A DNA stretch of 64,000 nucleotides from Frigoribacterium sp. VKM Ac-2836 (GTDB taxonomy: Bacteria > Actinomycetota > Actinomycetes > Actinomycetales > Microbacteriaceae): positions 930,001 to 994,000 of the forward strand of contig NZ_JABRPK010000002.1 in the NCBI RefSeq assembly GCF_013248995.1, in the 5' to 3' direction. Both the position numbers and the translations under genes were made by a program. The notes below the pieces were generated by a model, which saw only the letters and a list, made by a program, of their open reading frames with translations, did no database searches and had not been told where the DNA came from. Shown piece by piece: positions 1 through 9,492 of this stretch (its first letter is position 1; the number at the start of each line of letters is the position of its first letter).

Positions 1-57
1 CTGCTCCGCGGCCGTCTCTGCCGAAGGTACCCGGGTGCCCAGCCACCCGAGGACGGA

Positions 58-1422
58 GTGGTCGTGACCGCGTCGAACATCACCTCAACCGAACGCAACA
101 CCGCAGCAGTCACGAGGGGTGAGCAGACGGTCGCCCAGCGCACCTACGTGCTCGACACCTCGGTGCTGCTGTCCGATCCCCAGGCGCTCTTCCGCTTCGC
201 GGAACACGACGTCGTGCTGCCCGTCGTCGTGGTCAGCGAGCTCGAGGGCAAACGGCACGACCCCGAGCTGGGCTATTTCGCCCGGCAGGCGCTCCGTCTG
301 CTCGACGACCTGCGAGTCAAACACGACCGTCTCGATTTCCCGGTGGCCGTCGGTGACGGGGGGTCGCTGCGTGTCGAGTTGAACCACTCGAACATGTCGG
401 TGCTGCCCTCCGGCCTGCAACTCAACGACGCCGACTCACGCATCCTCGCCGTCGCGTCGAACCTGGCCGCGGACGGGCTGGCCGTCACCGTGGTCTCGAA
501 AGACCTGCCCCTCCGGGTCAAGGCCGCGTCCATCGGTCTGGCCGCCGAAGAGTACCGGGCCGAGCAGGTCGTCGACAGCGGTTACACCGGGCAGACCTCG
601 ATCGACGTCTCGAGCGAGCAGATGGCGTCGTTCTACGAGTCCGAGAAGATCTCGAGCCGTGCGCTCGGCGACGTCCCGGTCAACACCGGCGTGGTCGTCC
701 ACTCCGATCGGGGTTCGGCGTTGGGGCGGGTGGTCTCCCGTGGCGAGGCACGCCTGGTCCGTGGCGACCGCGACGTCTTCGGGTTGCACGGTCGTTCGGC
801 CGAGCAACGTCTGGCCATCGACCTGCTCCTCGATCCCGAGGTGGGCATCGTGTCGTTGGGCGGAAGCGCCGGTACGGGCAAGTCGGCGCTGGCTCTCTGC
901 GCCGGGCTCGAGGCCGTGCTCGAGAAACAGCAGCACAAGAAGATCATGGTGTTCCGGCCGCTCTATGCCGTCGGCGGTCAAGACCTCGGCTTCTTGCCCG
1001 GCGACGCCGGAGAGAAGATGAACCCCTGGGCGCAGGCCGTCTTCGACACCCTGGGGGCGATCGTGTCGCAGAACGTCCTCGACGAGGTGGTCGAGCGCGG
1101 CATCCTCGAGGTGCTGCCGCTGACGCACATCCGCGGTCGCTCGCTGCACGACGCGTTCGTGATCGTCGACGAGGCCCAGTCGCTCGAGCGCAACGTGCTG
1201 TTGACCGTGCTCAGTCGCATCGGCCAGAACTCGCGCGTGGTTCTGACGCACGACGTGGCGCAGCGGGACAACCTGCGCGTCGGCCGTCACGACGGTGTCG
1301 CCTCGGTCATCGAGACGCTCAAGGGCCATCCGCTGTTCGGCCACGTCACGTTGACCCGCTCCGAGCGGTCGGCCATCGCGGCCCTCGTCACCGAGATGCT
1401 CGAGTCGAACGACCTGATGTAG
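58..1422 (+). CDS. PhoH-family ATPase with N-terminal PIN domain (PhoH2 type)
   Basis: A 454-residue protein with a PIN-type RNase domain (residues about 28-180, opening [12 protein letters not shown] with an early acidic residue) followed by a PhoH ATPase domain. The Walker A is [10 protein letters not shown] near residue 270 and the Walker B is AFVIVDEAQ near residue 370. This two-domain layout is that of actinobacterial PhoH2, whose mycobacterial members act as RNA helicase/RNase; here the role in RNA turnover is inferred from family. The GTG start at 58 has a purine-rich GGACGGAG just before it; a second GTG lies two codons on. A strong hairpin follows the stop. It stands alone on its strand. 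Confidence 0.9.
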   Translation: MVVTASNITSTERNTAAVTRGEQTVAQRTYVLDTSVLLSDPQALFRFAEHDVVLPVVVVSELEGKRHDPELGYFARQALRLLDDLRVKHDRLDFPVAVGDGGSLRVELNHSNMSVLPSGLQLNDADSRILAVASNLAADGLAVTVVSKDLPLRVKAASIGLAAEEYRAEQVVDSGYTGQTSIDVSSEQMASFYESEKISSRALGDVPVNTGVVVHSDRGSALGRVVSRGEARLVRGDRDVFGLHGRSAEQRLAIDLLLDPEVGIVSLGGSAGTGKSALALCAGLEAVLEKQQHKKIMVFRPLYAVGGQDLGFLPGDAGEKMNPWAQAVFDTLGAIVSQNVLDEVVERGILEVLPLTHIRGRSLHDAFVIVDEAQSLERNVLLTVLSRIGQNSRVVLTHDVAQRDNLRVGRHDGVASVIETLKGHPLFGHVTLTRSERSAIAALVTEMLESNDLM

Positions 1423-1431
1423 CAGGGTCGC

Positions 1432-1463
1432 AGGAGGCGCGGGTCACCTGGCCCGCGCCTCCT
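1432..1463. terminator. Hairpin terminator after the PhoH gene
   Basis: Perfect 12-bp arms AGGAGGCGCGGG (1432-1443) and CCCGCGCCTCCT (1452-1463) with an 8-nt loop, 10 nt after the stop codon. There is no T tract, as is common in high-GC actinobacteria. Both arms are copies of the window-wide GGAGGCGCG motif. Confidence 0.75.
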
Positions 1464-1504
1464 ACCCGTCAGCTGTGGCCACGGTCGTCGGTCTCGCGTC
1501 TCGT

Positions 1505-1575
1505 CGGCAACTCCGTCGTTCGGCACGGCCCGAGCGCTTCGAGTCGCCCGTGGTCGCCGTTCTCCGGAGTTGCCG
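1505..1575. repeat. 71-bp palindromic intergenic element, copy 1
   Basis: Bounded by perfect 11-bp inverted arms CGGCAACTCCG (1505-1515) and CGGAGTTGCCG (1565-1575). A second copy of identical length lies at 1687-1757. It sits in a 477-bp stretch (1464-1940) with no convincing gene. That stretch also holds a short CACGG-rich run near 1620-1650. Confidence 0.7.
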
Positions 1576-1686
1576 TCACCTCCGGGGGCGCGTCGTGAGC
1601 AGCAGCCGCTCGTCACCTGGCCACGGCACGGCACGGCACGGCGCGGCACGGCCCGGACGACGCACCTTCGGACACCATCCGTCGGT

Positions 1687-1757
1687 CGGCAACTCCGTCG
1701 TTCGGCACGGCCCACGGGTGCACGAGGCTGCGGGGGTGGCGTTCTCCGGACTTGCCG
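1687..1757. repeat. 71-bp palindromic intergenic element, copy 2
   Basis: Left arm CGGCAACTCCG (1687-1697), right arm CGGACTTGCCG (1747-1757), one mismatch from a perfect palindrome. The first 29 bases around the left arm (1685-1713) are identical to 1503-1531, and the region before the right arm is also conserved (GTGG..CGTTCTCCGGA). The centre differs, so this looks like a dispersed palindromic repeat rather than a recent tandem duplication. Confidence 0.7.
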
Positions 1758-1940
1758 GCGGTCCGGGGCCCGCGTGTCACACGACACGCAGTCAGTCGTG
1801 CCAGGCACGGGCCGAGCCGGATGCGTCGCCGGTGACTGCGTTCTGCAACGGCCCGTCCCCAACCTGCTGCGGGCGGCCGCCCTCCACCGTGCGGCGTCCG
1901 GGCACCACCGAGGAGGCGCGGGCCGCGTCAACCTGTCGTC

Positions 1941-2984
1941 ATGCAGCAGATCGCGACGCACGTCAGGCAAGCCGGCGGGGTTCTCCACAAACAGGACCTC
2001 GTCGCTCTCGGGGCATCCGATCGGATGCTCACTGCCGCCGTGAGGTCCGGGCACGTCCATCGGGCCCGTCGTGGCTGGTACACGACCTTCTCACCGGGCG
2101 ACGCGAGATTCGAGGCGGTGCGGATAGGCGGCAGGTTGACCGGAGCGTCGCTCCTGAACCTGCTCGGGGCGTGGATGTGGACGGCAGCTCCCACGGTCAC
2201 CGTCGTCGTGCCACCAGGAGCCTCACGCCTGCGCCCGAGGCGTGGTGCGACGGTTCGCTGGCGGGCCGACGGCCGAGTGCCCCCTCGTCCGCTCCACCCA
2301 TCGGTCCGGCGCCAGCCCGACGACGACGACGAGCACGCCGTCGAGGACGCAGGCCGGGCGGCCTGGGCCGTACCTCTTCGCACAGCTCTCGTGGACGCCG
2401 TGGTGGCAGCACCGCTCGACGAGGCGGTGGCCCTGTTGGACTGGGCACTGGTCAGCGGGAACTTCTCGCTCTCGGGTCTGCATGCGGCATTCGCGGCGGC
2501 TCCGTCAGATGCCAAGGGTGTCGTCGACTGGGCCGATCCGCTGAGCGAGAGCTTCATCGAGAGCGTCATCAGGGCGACGTTCGTCGGCCTGGGGCACCGT
2601 GTCGAGTCCCAGGTGAGGGTCGGCCCGGGTGATCGTCGCCGCATCGACGTCGTCGTGGACGACGTCGTCGCGCTCGAACTCGACGGGCGCCTCGCGCACG
2701 CCTACACCTTCGATGCGGATCGATTGAAGGACCTGGCGATCACGATCCAAGGGCGGACCGCCCTTCGAGCGAGCTACGGGATGGTGCGTGATCATCGACC
2801 GCTCGTCGTCGAGGCGGTCCACGCGGTGCTCGAAGAAGCCCGTCGACCTCGGCGTCCTCAGCTCGTGCCGCGCGGACGCACCCAGCGTCCCGGTGTCCGA
2901 CACACACGAGGCCGACGCCCGTGGCATCTGGCTCGACCGGCCCGTCGACACGCGCTCCTCGTGGTTCCACGGGCGGTGTCGTGA
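1941..2984 (+). CDS. AbiEi-type winged-helix plus DUF559/Vsr-like nuclease-fold protein
   Basis: A 347-residue protein. Residues 1-50 (IATHVRQAGGVLHKQDL, then RRGWYT) match the N-terminal winged-helix domain of AbiEi-family antitoxins. Residues about 195-295 look like the DUF559/Vsr-like PD-(D/E)xK fold, with RRRIDVVVDD and ALELDG giving the D...ExD pattern. Such combined proteins are very common in Actinobacteria and have no established function; no AbiEii-type toxin gene is adjacent. The final residues (about 310-347) are Arg/Pro-rich and look unstructured. The stop overlaps the next gene by four bases. Antitoxin function is not supported beyond the domain name. Confidence 0.65.
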   Translation: MQQIATHVRQAGGVLHKQDLVALGASDRMLTAAVRSGHVHRARRGWYTTFSPGDARFEAVRIGGRLTGASLLNLLGAWMWTAAPTVTVVVPPGASRLRPRRGATVRWRADGRVPPRPLHPSVRRQPDDDDEHAVEDAGRAAWAVPLRTALVDAVVAAPLDEAVALLDWALVSGNFSLSGLHAAFAAAPSDAKGVVDWADPLSESFIESVIRATFVGLGHRVESQVRVGPGDRRRIDVVVDDVVALELDGRLAHAYTFDADRLKDLAITIQGRTALRASYGMVRDHRPLVVEAVHAVLEEARRPRRPQLVPRGRTQRPGVRHTRGRRPWHLARPARRHALLVVPRAVS

Positions 2985-3703
2985 TCGAGCCGGGCTGGTC
3001 GGATGGGGCGGCAGGTCAGGCCCACCTCGGGCACCCGTCCGAGCGCTCCCAGGCTCGTGAAGCCGTCGGAGTGGGCGCATTGACGGCGGTGACGATCGCG
3101 GCTGGGGCTGTGGATTCCATGCCGCATGCCAGCCTGCTCGCTGGTGCGGGCACGGGGGTGACCACGCTCCTCGGGTGTCTCGGCGTGGCGGTCGTGACAC
3201 CGGCCCTGGTCCGTATCGACATCGCCGAACGCCGCCTGCCGAACGTTCTCGTGGCAGTCGCGGCCGGTGCATGGGGTGTGTCGACGGCTCTCCTGGCCGT
3301 CGGGGGTGACCCGGCCGCGGCAGCGACGAGCCTGCTCAGCGGGGTGTCCGTCGCCGTGGTCGGGCTCGTGGCTGCCCTGGCAGGCGACCTCGGCATGGGC
3401 GACGTCAAACTCGGTGCTGTGCTGAGTGGAGTCGTGTCGCCGATCGGTCCGATGGCTTTTCTCGTGTTCTGGGGTCTCGCAGGGGCTCTGGCGGTCGGGG
3501 TGGCCGGTGCCGGGTCGATCCGGTCGAGACGGGGGCAGTCACCGCCGCCGTCGGACCCTCCACCGACAGGTCCGCCACGGTCGGATCGGCGACCGATCGT
3601 CCGAGACGTGCCGTTCGGGCCGTGCCTCCTCGCGGCGTTCTGGTGGGTCGTGGCCAGCCACCTGGTCGATGCCGGATTCGAGGCCGTCCTGATGGCGCCG
3701 TGA
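2981..3703 (+). CDS. Prepilin peptidase (A24 / type IV leader peptidase family)
   Basis: A polytopic membrane protein of 240 residues from the GTG at 2981, whose GTGA overlaps the preceding stop. It has RIDIAERRLPN and GDLGMGDVKLGAVL; the two aspartates (D of RIDIAERRLPN and the GMGDVK Asp) are the catalytic pair of A24 peptidases. It would remove the leader from type IV prepilin-like proteins and might methylate them. No pilin or pilus assembly genes are in the window, so its substrates are elsewhere. The longer open frame from 2921 is unlikely because it lies within the upstream gene. Confidence 0.8.
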   Translation: MIEPGWSDGAAGQAHLGHPSERSQAREAVGVGALTAVTIAAGAVDSMPHASLLAGAGTGVTTLLGCLGVAVVTPALVRIDIAERRLPNVLVAVAAGAWGVSTALLAVGGDPAAAATSLLSGVSVAVVGLVAALAGDLGMGDVKLGAVLSGVVSPIGPMAFLVFWGLAGALAVGVAGAGSIRSRRGQSPPPSDPPPTGPPRSDRRPIVRDVPFGPCLLAAFWWVVASHLVDAGFEAVLMAP

Positions 3704-3766
3704 CGTCTGCGCTGTGGCCCCTTCGACGCGGGACGAGGCGTCGAGATGCCCGGACGTCGAGATGAC

Positions 3767-3814
3767 GAGACCACGAGACCCCGAGACCCCGAGACCCCGA
3801 GACCACGAGACGTC
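3767..3814. repeat. Six tandem copies of an 8-bp unit
   Basis: Units GAGACCAC, GAGACCCC x3, GAGACCAC, GAGACGTC run without interruption between the converging prepilin-peptidase and fumarase genes. It is non-coding simple-sequence repeat and may vary in length between strains. Confidence 0.8.
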
Positions 3815-3836
3815 GCGACCTCGGGGTGTGGAGACG

Positions 3837-3881
3837 CCGAGGAGGCGCGCTCCCGTCGATGACGGACGCGCGCCTCCTCGG
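3837..3881. terminator. Convergent hairpin between prepilin peptidase and fumC
   Basis: Perfect 14-bp arms CCGAGGAGGCGCGC (3837-3850) and GCGCGCCTCCTCGG (3868-3881) with a 17-nt loop, between genes that converge. It is a probable bidirectional terminator built from two facing GGAGGCGCG motifs. Confidence 0.65.
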
Positions 3882-3926
3882 GGTTCGCCACCAGGGCGAT
3901 GCCCTCGTCGCGACAGGCCGGCGGGG

Positions 3927-3968
3927 GGCTCAGCCCGGGGGGCTCAGCCCGGGTGGCTCAGCCCGGGT
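3927..3968. repeat. Three tandem 14-bp repeats covering the fumC stop
   Basis: Three head-to-tail copies of GGCTCAGCCCGGGK. The fumC stop codon (3958-3960, read on the minus strand) lies in the third copy, so copy number or phase changes could alter the last residues of fumarase. Confidence 0.8.
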
Positions 3969-5358
3969 GGGTCATGCTGAGGACGTCGAGCGCGGTGTCG
4001 AGCTGCTGCTCGGTGACCTCGCCCCGTTCGACGAAGCCGAGGTCGACGACGGCCTCGCGGACGGTGAGCTTCTGCGCGACCGCGTGCTTGGCTACCTTGG
4101 CCGCCGCTTCGTAGCCGATGACCCGGTTGAGCGGCGTCACGATCGAGGGGGACGACTCGGCCAGGGCGCGGGCGTGCTCGACGTTGGCCTCGAGCCCGTC
4201 GATCGTCTTGTCGGCGAGGGCCCGGGTGGCGTTCGAGAGCAGTCGGATCGACTCGAGCAACGCCGTGCCCATCACGGGGATCGCGACGTTGAGCTCGAAT
4301 GCACCGGACGCACCGGCCCAGGCGATCGTGGCGTCGTTGCCGATCACCCGTGCCGAGACCATGAGCACGGCCTCGGGGATGACCGGGTTGACCTTGCCGG
4401 GCATGATCGACGAGCCGGGCTGAAGGTCGGGGATGTGCAGTTCGCCGAGACCGGCGTTGGGCCCCGAGCCCATCCACCGGATGTCGTTGTTGATCTTGGT
4501 GAGGCTCACGGCGAGCACCCGGAGGGCACCGGAGGCCTCGACCAGGGCGTCGCGGGCCCCCTGCGCCTCGAAGTGGTCGAGAGCCTCGGTGACGGGCAGG
4601 CCGCTGTCGTCCGCGAGAGCGGAGATGACCCGCTGGGGGAAGCCCAGGGGTGTGTTGATGCCGGTGCCCGTGGCCGTTCCGCCCAGGGGGACCTCGGCCA
4701 CGCGGGGCAGGGCACCCTGGACGCGCTCGATCGCCAGGCGGATCTGCCGTGCATAGCCGCCGAACTCTTGACCGAGCGTGACCGGGGTGGCATCCATGAG
4801 GTGTGTACGGCCCGCCTTCACGACCTCAGACCAGGCGGAGGCCTTCGTCTCGAGGGCGAGAGCCAGGTGCTCGAGCGCGGGTACCAGGTCGTGCAGGAGC
4901 GCACCCGTCACGGCGACGTGGACCGACGTCGGGAAGACGTCGTTGGACGACTGGGAGGCGTTGACGTGGTCGTTGGGGTGGACCGCGACGCCGTCGACGG
5001 TCCCGGCGAGGGTGGCGAGCACCTCGTTCATGTTCATGTTCGACGAGGTGCCGCTGCCGGTCTGGTAGACGTCGACGGGGAACTGGTCGTGGTGGCTGCC
5101 GCCGATGATCTGGTCGGCGGCCGAGACGATCGCGTCGGCGACGGGTTGCCCGATGATGCCCATCTCGCCGTTCACCAGGGCGGCGGCCCGCTTGATGCGC
5201 GCCAGTGCGACGATCTGCGCGGGCTCGAGCCCGGCACCGCTGATGGGGAAGTTCTCGACGGCACGTTGCGTCTGGGCGCGGTAGAGCGCCGACGCGGGCA
5301 CGCGCACCTCACCCATGGTGTCGTGCTCGATGCGGTAGTCGGTCTCGGATGTGGTCAC
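3958..5358 (-). CDS. fumC: Class II fumarate hydratase
   Basis: A 466-residue class II fumarase, interconverting fumarate and malate in the TCA cycle as a cytosolic tetramer. The superfamily signature [11 protein letters not shown], the [13 protein letters not shown] active-site segment and [21 protein letters not shown] are all present. The GTG at 5358 ([11 protein letters not shown]) is preceded by an AGGAAAGGA ribosome-binding site and gives the usual length. It is the last gene of a minus-strand run xseA-xseB-DUF4245-carbonic anhydrase-fumC, with an 85-nt gap before it that may hold its own promoter. Confidence 0.95.
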   Translation of the reverse strand: MTTSETDYRIEHDTMGEVRVPASALYRAQTQRAVENFPISGAGLEPAQIVALARIKRAAALVNGEMGIIGQPVADAIVSAADQIIGGSHHDQFPVDVYQTGSGTSSNMNMNEVLATLAGTVDGVAVHPNDHVNASQSSNDVFPTSVHVAVTGALLHDLVPALEHLALALETKASAWSEVVKAGRTHLMDATPVTLGQEFGGYARQIRLAIERVQGALPRVAEVPLGGTATGTGINTPLGFPQRVISALADDSGLPVTEALDHFEAQGARDALVEASGALRVLAVSLTKINNDIRWMGSGPNAGLGELHIPDLQPGSSIMPGKVNPVIPEAVLMVSARVIGNDATIAWAGASGAFELNVAIPVMGTALLESIRLLSNATRALADKTIDGLEANVEHARALAESSPSIVTPLNRVIGYEAAAKVAKHAVAQKLTVREAVVDLGFVERGEVTEQQLDTALDVLSMTHPG

Positions 5359-5443
5359 GACGTCGTGGTCCTTTCCTCGGGCCCTGCCGGGCTGCTGCGC
5401 CCGTCGAGGGCGCGGGGCGTCGGAGCGTGCGCCCCGACTCGGT

Positions 5444-6091
5444 TCAGAGTCGGCCGACGACGACCGAAGGATCGACCCGCCCGTTGGCGAGGTCGTAGTT
5501 CGCGCCGACCACGGCCAACCTACCGTCCGCGACGGCGGACGAGATGAGGGCGGACCGGTCGACGAGCGTGCGCACGGAGGCCTCGATGTGCAACTGCCCG
5601 ACCGCACGGGGGTCGAGGTCGGCGCCCTTCTCGAGATCGAGCTGGGCGCGCTCGACGGACGGCATGATCATGTCGATCAGACCGCCGAGGAACGCCGACC
5701 CGGGAGCCGAGTCGGAACCGATCGAGTCGATGGCCGTGGCGACGGCCCCACAGCTGTCGTGGCCGAGGACCACGATCAGGGGGACGTGCAGCACCGACAC
5801 GGCGTACTCGAGGGAGGCGATGACCGTGTCGCCGACCACCTGGCCGGCGTTGCGCACGACGAAGAGGTCGCCGAGGCCGACGTCGAAGATGATCTCGGCG
5901 GCGAGCCGCGAGTCGGCGCAGCCGAAGAGCGCTGCGACGGGCTCTTGACCGGCGGCGAGCGAGGACCGGCGATCGCTGTCTTGGTGCGGGTGCCGTGGCG
6001 CCCCGTCGACGAAACGGTGGTTGCCCTCGACCATGCGGGACCATGCGGTGCCGGGAGCCGAGCCGTCGGCGGCCGAGTCGAGTCGGGTCAC
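5444..6091 (-). CDS. Beta-class carbonic anhydrase
   Basis: A 215-residue cytosolic zinc enzyme interconverting CO2 and bicarbonate. The zinc ligands are visible as FGCADSRL (Cys and the Asp-Arg dyad) and GHDSCGA (His and Cys), with the RNAGQ segment between them. The GTG start at 6091 lies 1 nt after the stop of the DUF4245 gene, indicating translational coupling. Bicarbonate supply for carboxylases is the usual role. Confidence 0.92.
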   Translation of the reverse strand: MTRLDSAADGSAPGTAWSRMVEGNHRFVDGAPRHPHQDSDRRSSLAAGQEPVAALFGCADSRLAAEIIFDVGLGDLFVVRNAGQVVGDTVIASLEYAVSVLHVPLIVVLGHDSCGAVATAIDSIGSDSAPGSAFLGGLIDMIMPSVERAQLDLEKGADLDPRAVGQLHIEASVRTLVDRSALISSAVADGRLAVVGANYDLANGRVDPSVVVGRL

Positions 6092-6092
6092 G

Positions 6093-6776
6093 TCATTCGC
6101 TTTCTTGGCTGGTGATCTGTTCGGCCAGGGAGCCGGCCAGGACGTCGAACTCGGCGTCGTCGGCGGTGCCGTAGAGCACGTACGAGCTGCGGTCGACGGT
6201 GGTGGTCAGGGCGTAGGCGTAGTTGCCCGGGTCGTCGGCGTCGCGTCGGTCGTAGACGTCCCAGGTGAGACCGCCGATCGACCGGGTCGACGTCGCCGCC
6301 GCGTTCTGCACCTGCAGGCTCACCCAGGTCGGATTGGCGTCGATGCCCTGTTCGAGCCCGATGAACTGCTGAGCGGGGGTGATGAGCCCGACGTACCAGG
6401 TCGGAACGTCGTCCCGGGTGGAGGACCGGACCTCGGCCGCGTTCGAGGACCACCCGTCGGGCAGGGGAGGCGCGGCGAGGGGAGCGTCGACGCTCGCCTG
6501 GGCCTGTGCCGCGACCTGGACGTAGTCGATCTCTTGGCGGTTCACGGTGCCACTCGGGCGGACGACGACGAGTACGAGGAAGAGCACGATGCCGAGCGAG
6601 GCGACGATGGACAGCGTCAGGTTGATCGCCGTCTGGTTCGCGTAGTGCTTTCGGGTGTTCTCGGCCTTGCGGGCCGCGGTCTCGTCGGGGGTCTCGGGTC
6701 GGCCGAGTTCGGCGACGATGCGAGGTTCGCGTGGACGTCGTGCGCCCCGCGGGCCGCCGTCGGAGGGGGAGGTCAT
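6093..6776 (-). CDS. DUF4245 membrane-anchored protein
   Basis: 227 residues: a charged cytoplasmic N-terminus (about 1-48), one membrane helix (about 50-72, rich in I, L and V), then an extracytoplasmic domain with [29 protein letters not shown] and TWDVYDRRD, the conserved landmarks of actinobacterial DUF4245. Function is not known. The ATG at 6776 overlaps the xseB stop by four bases, a gene order frequently seen in Microbacteriaceae. Confidence 0.85.
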   Translation of the reverse strand: MTSPSDGGPRGARRPREPRIVAELGRPETPDETAARKAENTRKHYANQTAINLTLSIVASLGIVLFLVLVVVRPSGTVNRQEIDYVQVAAQAQASVDAPLAAPPLPDGWSSNAAEVRSSTRDDVPTWYVGLITPAQQFIGLEQGIDANPTWVSLQVQNAAATSTRSIGGLTWDVYDRRDADDPGNYAYALTTTVDRSSYVLYGTADDAEFDVLAGSLAEQITSQESE

Positions 6777-7003
6777 TCGGCGGACACCTGACGGCGGGCC
6801 GCCTCGAGGCGCTCGCGGGCCCCCATCAGCCATTCTTCGCAGCGCCGTGCGAGGGCCTCGCCGCGTTCCCAGAGGGCGAGCGAGCGTTCGAGGGTCGAGG
6901 CGCCCTGCTCGAGCTCGGACACGACGGACACGAGCTCGTCGCGGGCCTGCTCGTAGCTGAGCGAGGCGACGTCGGGCGGGGTGCTGGTCGGGGTGGTGTC
7001 CAC
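6773..7003 (-). CDS. xseB: Exodeoxyribonuclease VII small subunit
   Basis: 76 residues with [20 protein letters not shown] and [22 protein letters not shown], the helical family signature. It binds XseA to form exonuclease VII, which degrades single-stranded DNA in repair. It starts 9 nt downstream of xseA and overlaps the next gene by ATGA. Confidence 0.95.
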   Translation of the reverse strand: MDTTPTSTPPDVASLSYEQARDELVSVVSELEQGASTLERSLALWERGEALARRCEEWLMGARERLEAARRQVSAE

Positions 7004-7012
7004 GAGACGATC

Positions 7013-8302
7013 CTAACGAGGGGCGGTGACGGGCGTCGCGGCGGTGGCCACGGCTGAGGAGGAGTCGGACGCGTCGGAGCCCGGGGAGGAGGCGCCGGTG
7101 CTGACGGCGCCCACCGCGCCTCCGTCGGTGGTCACGAGGAGGCGCGTCTCGGCGGGGGCCTCGTCGGGGTCGCGGAGCACGGTGCCCGACGGGAGTTGGA
7201 CGATCGCGTAGCCACGGCGCAGAGTGCCCTGCGGCGACAGTGCCCGCAACTGCGCCGTGAGCTCGGACACCCGGGTGGTCGCCTTCTCGACGGCACGGGC
7301 CACGAGTTCTTCGCCCCGTGCGACCGCGCGGACGACCTCGTCGGCCCGGACGTCGACGAGGGTCTGGGGTGAGGCGAGCACCGGACGGCTGCGGATCTGC
7401 TCGAGCCGGTCGATCTCGGTGGCGACCAGCGAGGTCAGGCGCACGCCGATGCGGGTGCGTGCCTGTTGGACGCGGGACAGTTCTTCGGTCACGTCGGGGA
7501 CGACCCGCTTGGCGGCGTCGGTCGGCGTGGACGCGCGCAGGTCGGCGACGTCGTCGAGCAGTGGCCGGTCGGCTTCGTGCCCGATCGCGCTGACGACGGG
7601 AGTGGTGCAGGCCGCGACGGCCCGGACGAGACCTTCGTCGCTGAAGCCGAGGAGGTTCTGGAAGTCGCCACCACCACGGGCGACGATGATGACGTCGACC
7701 TCGTCGTCGGCGTCGAGTCGCTGGATCGCCGCCGTGACCTCGCCGACCATGCGGTCGCCCTGCACCGCGGCGTGGACCACGCGGAACGACACGGAGGGCC
7801 ACCGCAGTTGGGCGTTGCGCAGCACGTCTTTCTCGGCGTCGCTGTCTCGTCCGGTCACGAGGCCGATGCACCCGGGAAGGAACGGCAGGGCCCGCTTGCG
7901 CTCGGGGGAGAAGAGCCCCTCGGAGGTCAGCTGGCGGCGGAGGCGCTCGAGGCGCTCGAGCAGGTCGCCGAGCCCGACGTGGCGCATGTCGAACACCTGC
8001 ATCGTGAGGCTGCCGCCCTTGACCCAGTAGTTCGGCTTGACGGCGGCGATGACGCGGTCGCCCTGCTTGAGGTCGGCCGGGACGCGCGACTTGACGCTCG
8101 ACCAGATGGAGAACGACACGGTGGCGTCTTGTTCGAGGTCGCGGAGCTTGCCGTAGACGTTGCCCCCGGAGACGTTCCACTGCGTGATCTCGCCCTCGAC
8201 CCAGGCCGTGCCGAGGCGGTCGATCCAGTCGCGCACCTTGCTGGCCAGCAGCCCGACCGGCCAGGGGGACTCGGCGGTGGGGGGAGGGGGAACGATCGTC
8301 AT
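7013..8302 (-). CDS. xseA: Exodeoxyribonuclease VII large subunit
   Basis: A 429-residue catalytic subunit: N-terminal OB fold (WPVGLLASKVRDWIDRLGTAWVEGEI), then the nuclease domain with GLVTGRDSDAEKDVL, DVIIVARGGGDFQNL and SAIGHEADRPLLDDVADLRASTPTDAA. The ATG at 8302 follows a GGAGCT ribosome-binding site and removes an upstream extension that lacks family similarity. Two facing GGAGGCGCG motifs (7115 and 7138) fall in the poorly conserved C-terminal tail. Confidence 0.95.
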   Translation of the reverse strand: MTIVPPPPTAESPWPVGLLASKVRDWIDRLGTAWVEGEITQWNVSGGNVYGKLRDLEQDATVSFSIWSSVKSRVPADLKQGDRVIAAVKPNYWVKGGSLTMQVFDMRHVGLGDLLERLERLRRQLTSEGLFSPERKRALPFLPGCIGLVTGRDSDAEKDVLRNAQLRWPSVSFRVVHAAVQGDRMVGEVTAAIQRLDADDEVDVIIVARGGGDFQNLLGFSDEGLVRAVAACTTPVVSAIGHEADRPLLDDVADLRASTPTDAAKRVVPDVTEELSRVQQARTRIGVRLTSLVATEIDRLEQIRSRPVLASPQTLVDVRADEVVRAVARGEELVARAVEKATTRVSELTAQLRALSPQGTLRRGYAIVQLPSGTVLRDPDEAPAETRLLVTTDGGAVGAVSTGASSPGSDASDSSSAVATAATPVTAPR

Positions 8303-8406
8303 GGAGCTCCGTTCGAGGGGTGGTCGGCACCGACAGGACGGGCGGCGGTTCGGGGCGATCGATCGATCGCGCGGCCGCTCCCAGTACGCGACCAGTCGGT
8401 CGCACC

Positions 8407-8412
8407 TAGACT
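8407..8412 (+). promoter_or_regulatory. -10 element of leaderless ispH promoter
   Basis: TAGACT ends 6 nt before the GTG at 8419, so transcription should start at or next to the start codon. No Shine-Dalgarno precedes the GTG. Confidence 0.6.
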
Positions 8413-8418
8413 CGTCGG

Positions 8419-9492
8419 GTGAGCCACATCTCCAACGGCGCCCTCGCCATCGACCTGCCGACACCGCGTGTTCCTGCGGTGCGGAACAGGCTAAAGGATA
8501 CCCCCGTCAACGGACGCAAGCGGGTGCTGCTGGCAGCGCCCCGCGGGTACTGCGCCGGCGTCGACCGTGCCGTGATCGCCGTCGAGAAGGCGCTCGAGCA
8601 CTACGGTGCGCCGGTCTACGTCCGCAAGCAGATCGTCCACAACGTGCACGTCGTGGCGACCCTCGAGAGCCAGGGGGCGATCTTCGTCGACGAGGTCGAC
8701 GAGGTGCCCCAGGGATCGCACATCGTCTTCAGCGCGCACGGCGTCTCGCCGGCCGTCGTCAAGGGTGCCGCCGACCGCGAGCTGCAGGCCATCGACGCGA
8801 CCTGCCCCCTCGTCACGAAGGTGCACCGCGAGGCCGTGCGCTTCGGCAACCAGGGGCGTCACATCATCTTGATCGGCCACGCCGGGCACGAAGAGGTCGA
8901 GGGCACGATGGGCCACGCGGCCGACCGCACCACGCTCGTGCAGAACCCGGGCGAGGTCGACGACCTCGTCGTGGCCGACCCCGAGAACCTCGTCTGGTTG
9001 TCGCAGACCACCCTCAGCGTCGACGAGACGATGGAGACCGTGCGTCGCCTGCGCGAACGCTTCCCGAGCATCCAGAACCCCCCGAGCGACGACATCTGCT
9101 ACGCAACGCAGAACCGCCAGGTCGCGATCAAGAAGGTCGCGCAGGGTGCCGATCTCGTCATCGTGGTCGGTTCGGCGAACAGCTCGAACAGCGTGCGTCT
9201 GGTCGAGGTCGCCCTCGAGCACGGTGCCAAGGCCGCCTACCGCGTCGACTACACCAACGAGATCAAGCAGGAGTGGCTCGACGGCGTCGAGACCGTCGGC
9301 GTAACCTCCGGTGCGTCGGTGCCCGAGGTCCTCGTCGACGAGGTGCTGGCCGACCTGTCCGACGCCGGCTACGTCGACGTCCAAGAGGTCGTCACGGCCG
9401 AAGAAGACCTCATGTTCTCCCTCCCGAAAGAGCTGCGCAAGGACGCGACGGGCCAGGTCGACGCGCGCGGCCTCGGCGGTCGCACGCGATGA
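8419..9492 (+). CDS. ispH: 4-hydroxy-3-methylbut-2-enyl diphosphate reductase
   Basis: The last enzyme of the MEP isoprenoid pathway, making IPP and DMAPP with a 4Fe-4S cluster. The three cluster cysteines appear in [23 protein letters not shown] and [10 protein letters not shown], and the substrate-binding HNVHVV and SAHGVSP segments are intact. 357 residues; the N-terminal 30 residues form an extension typical of actinobacterial copies. The stop overlaps the DUF6264 gene by ATGA. Confidence 0.96.
   Translation: MSHISNGALAIDLPTPRVPAVRNRLKDTPVNGRKRVLLAAPRGYCAGVDRAVIAVEKALEHYGAPVYVRKQIVHNVHVVATLESQGAIFVDEVDEVPQGSHIVFSAHGVSPAVVKGAADRELQAIDATCPLVTKVHREAVRFGNQGRHIILIGHAGHEEVEGTMGHAADRTTLVQNPGEVDDLVVADPENLVWLSQTTLSVDETMETVRRLRERFPSIQNPPSDDICYATQNRQVAIKKVAQGADLVIVVGSANSSNSVRLVEVALEHGAKAAYRVDYTNEIKQEWLDGVETVGVTSGASVPEVLVDEVLADLSDAGYVDVQEVVTAEEDLMFSLPKELRKDATGQVDARGLGGRTR

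Noticed and set aside
1475-2043. Long open frames on both strands between the PhoH gene and the AbiEi-type gene
   Set aside because: They are Arg/Ser/Pro-rich with no recognisable domain, overlap the palindromic repeats, and reflect high GC content.
2921-2980. Upstream extension of the prepilin peptidase
   Set aside because: The extra 20 residues lie in the upstream gene's frame overlap and lack similarity; GTG at 2981 overlaps the stop in the pattern typical of this genome.
3826-5547. 573-codon plus-strand open frame across fumC
   Set aside because: It is antisense to fumC, which has complete family motifs; the frame results from codon bias.
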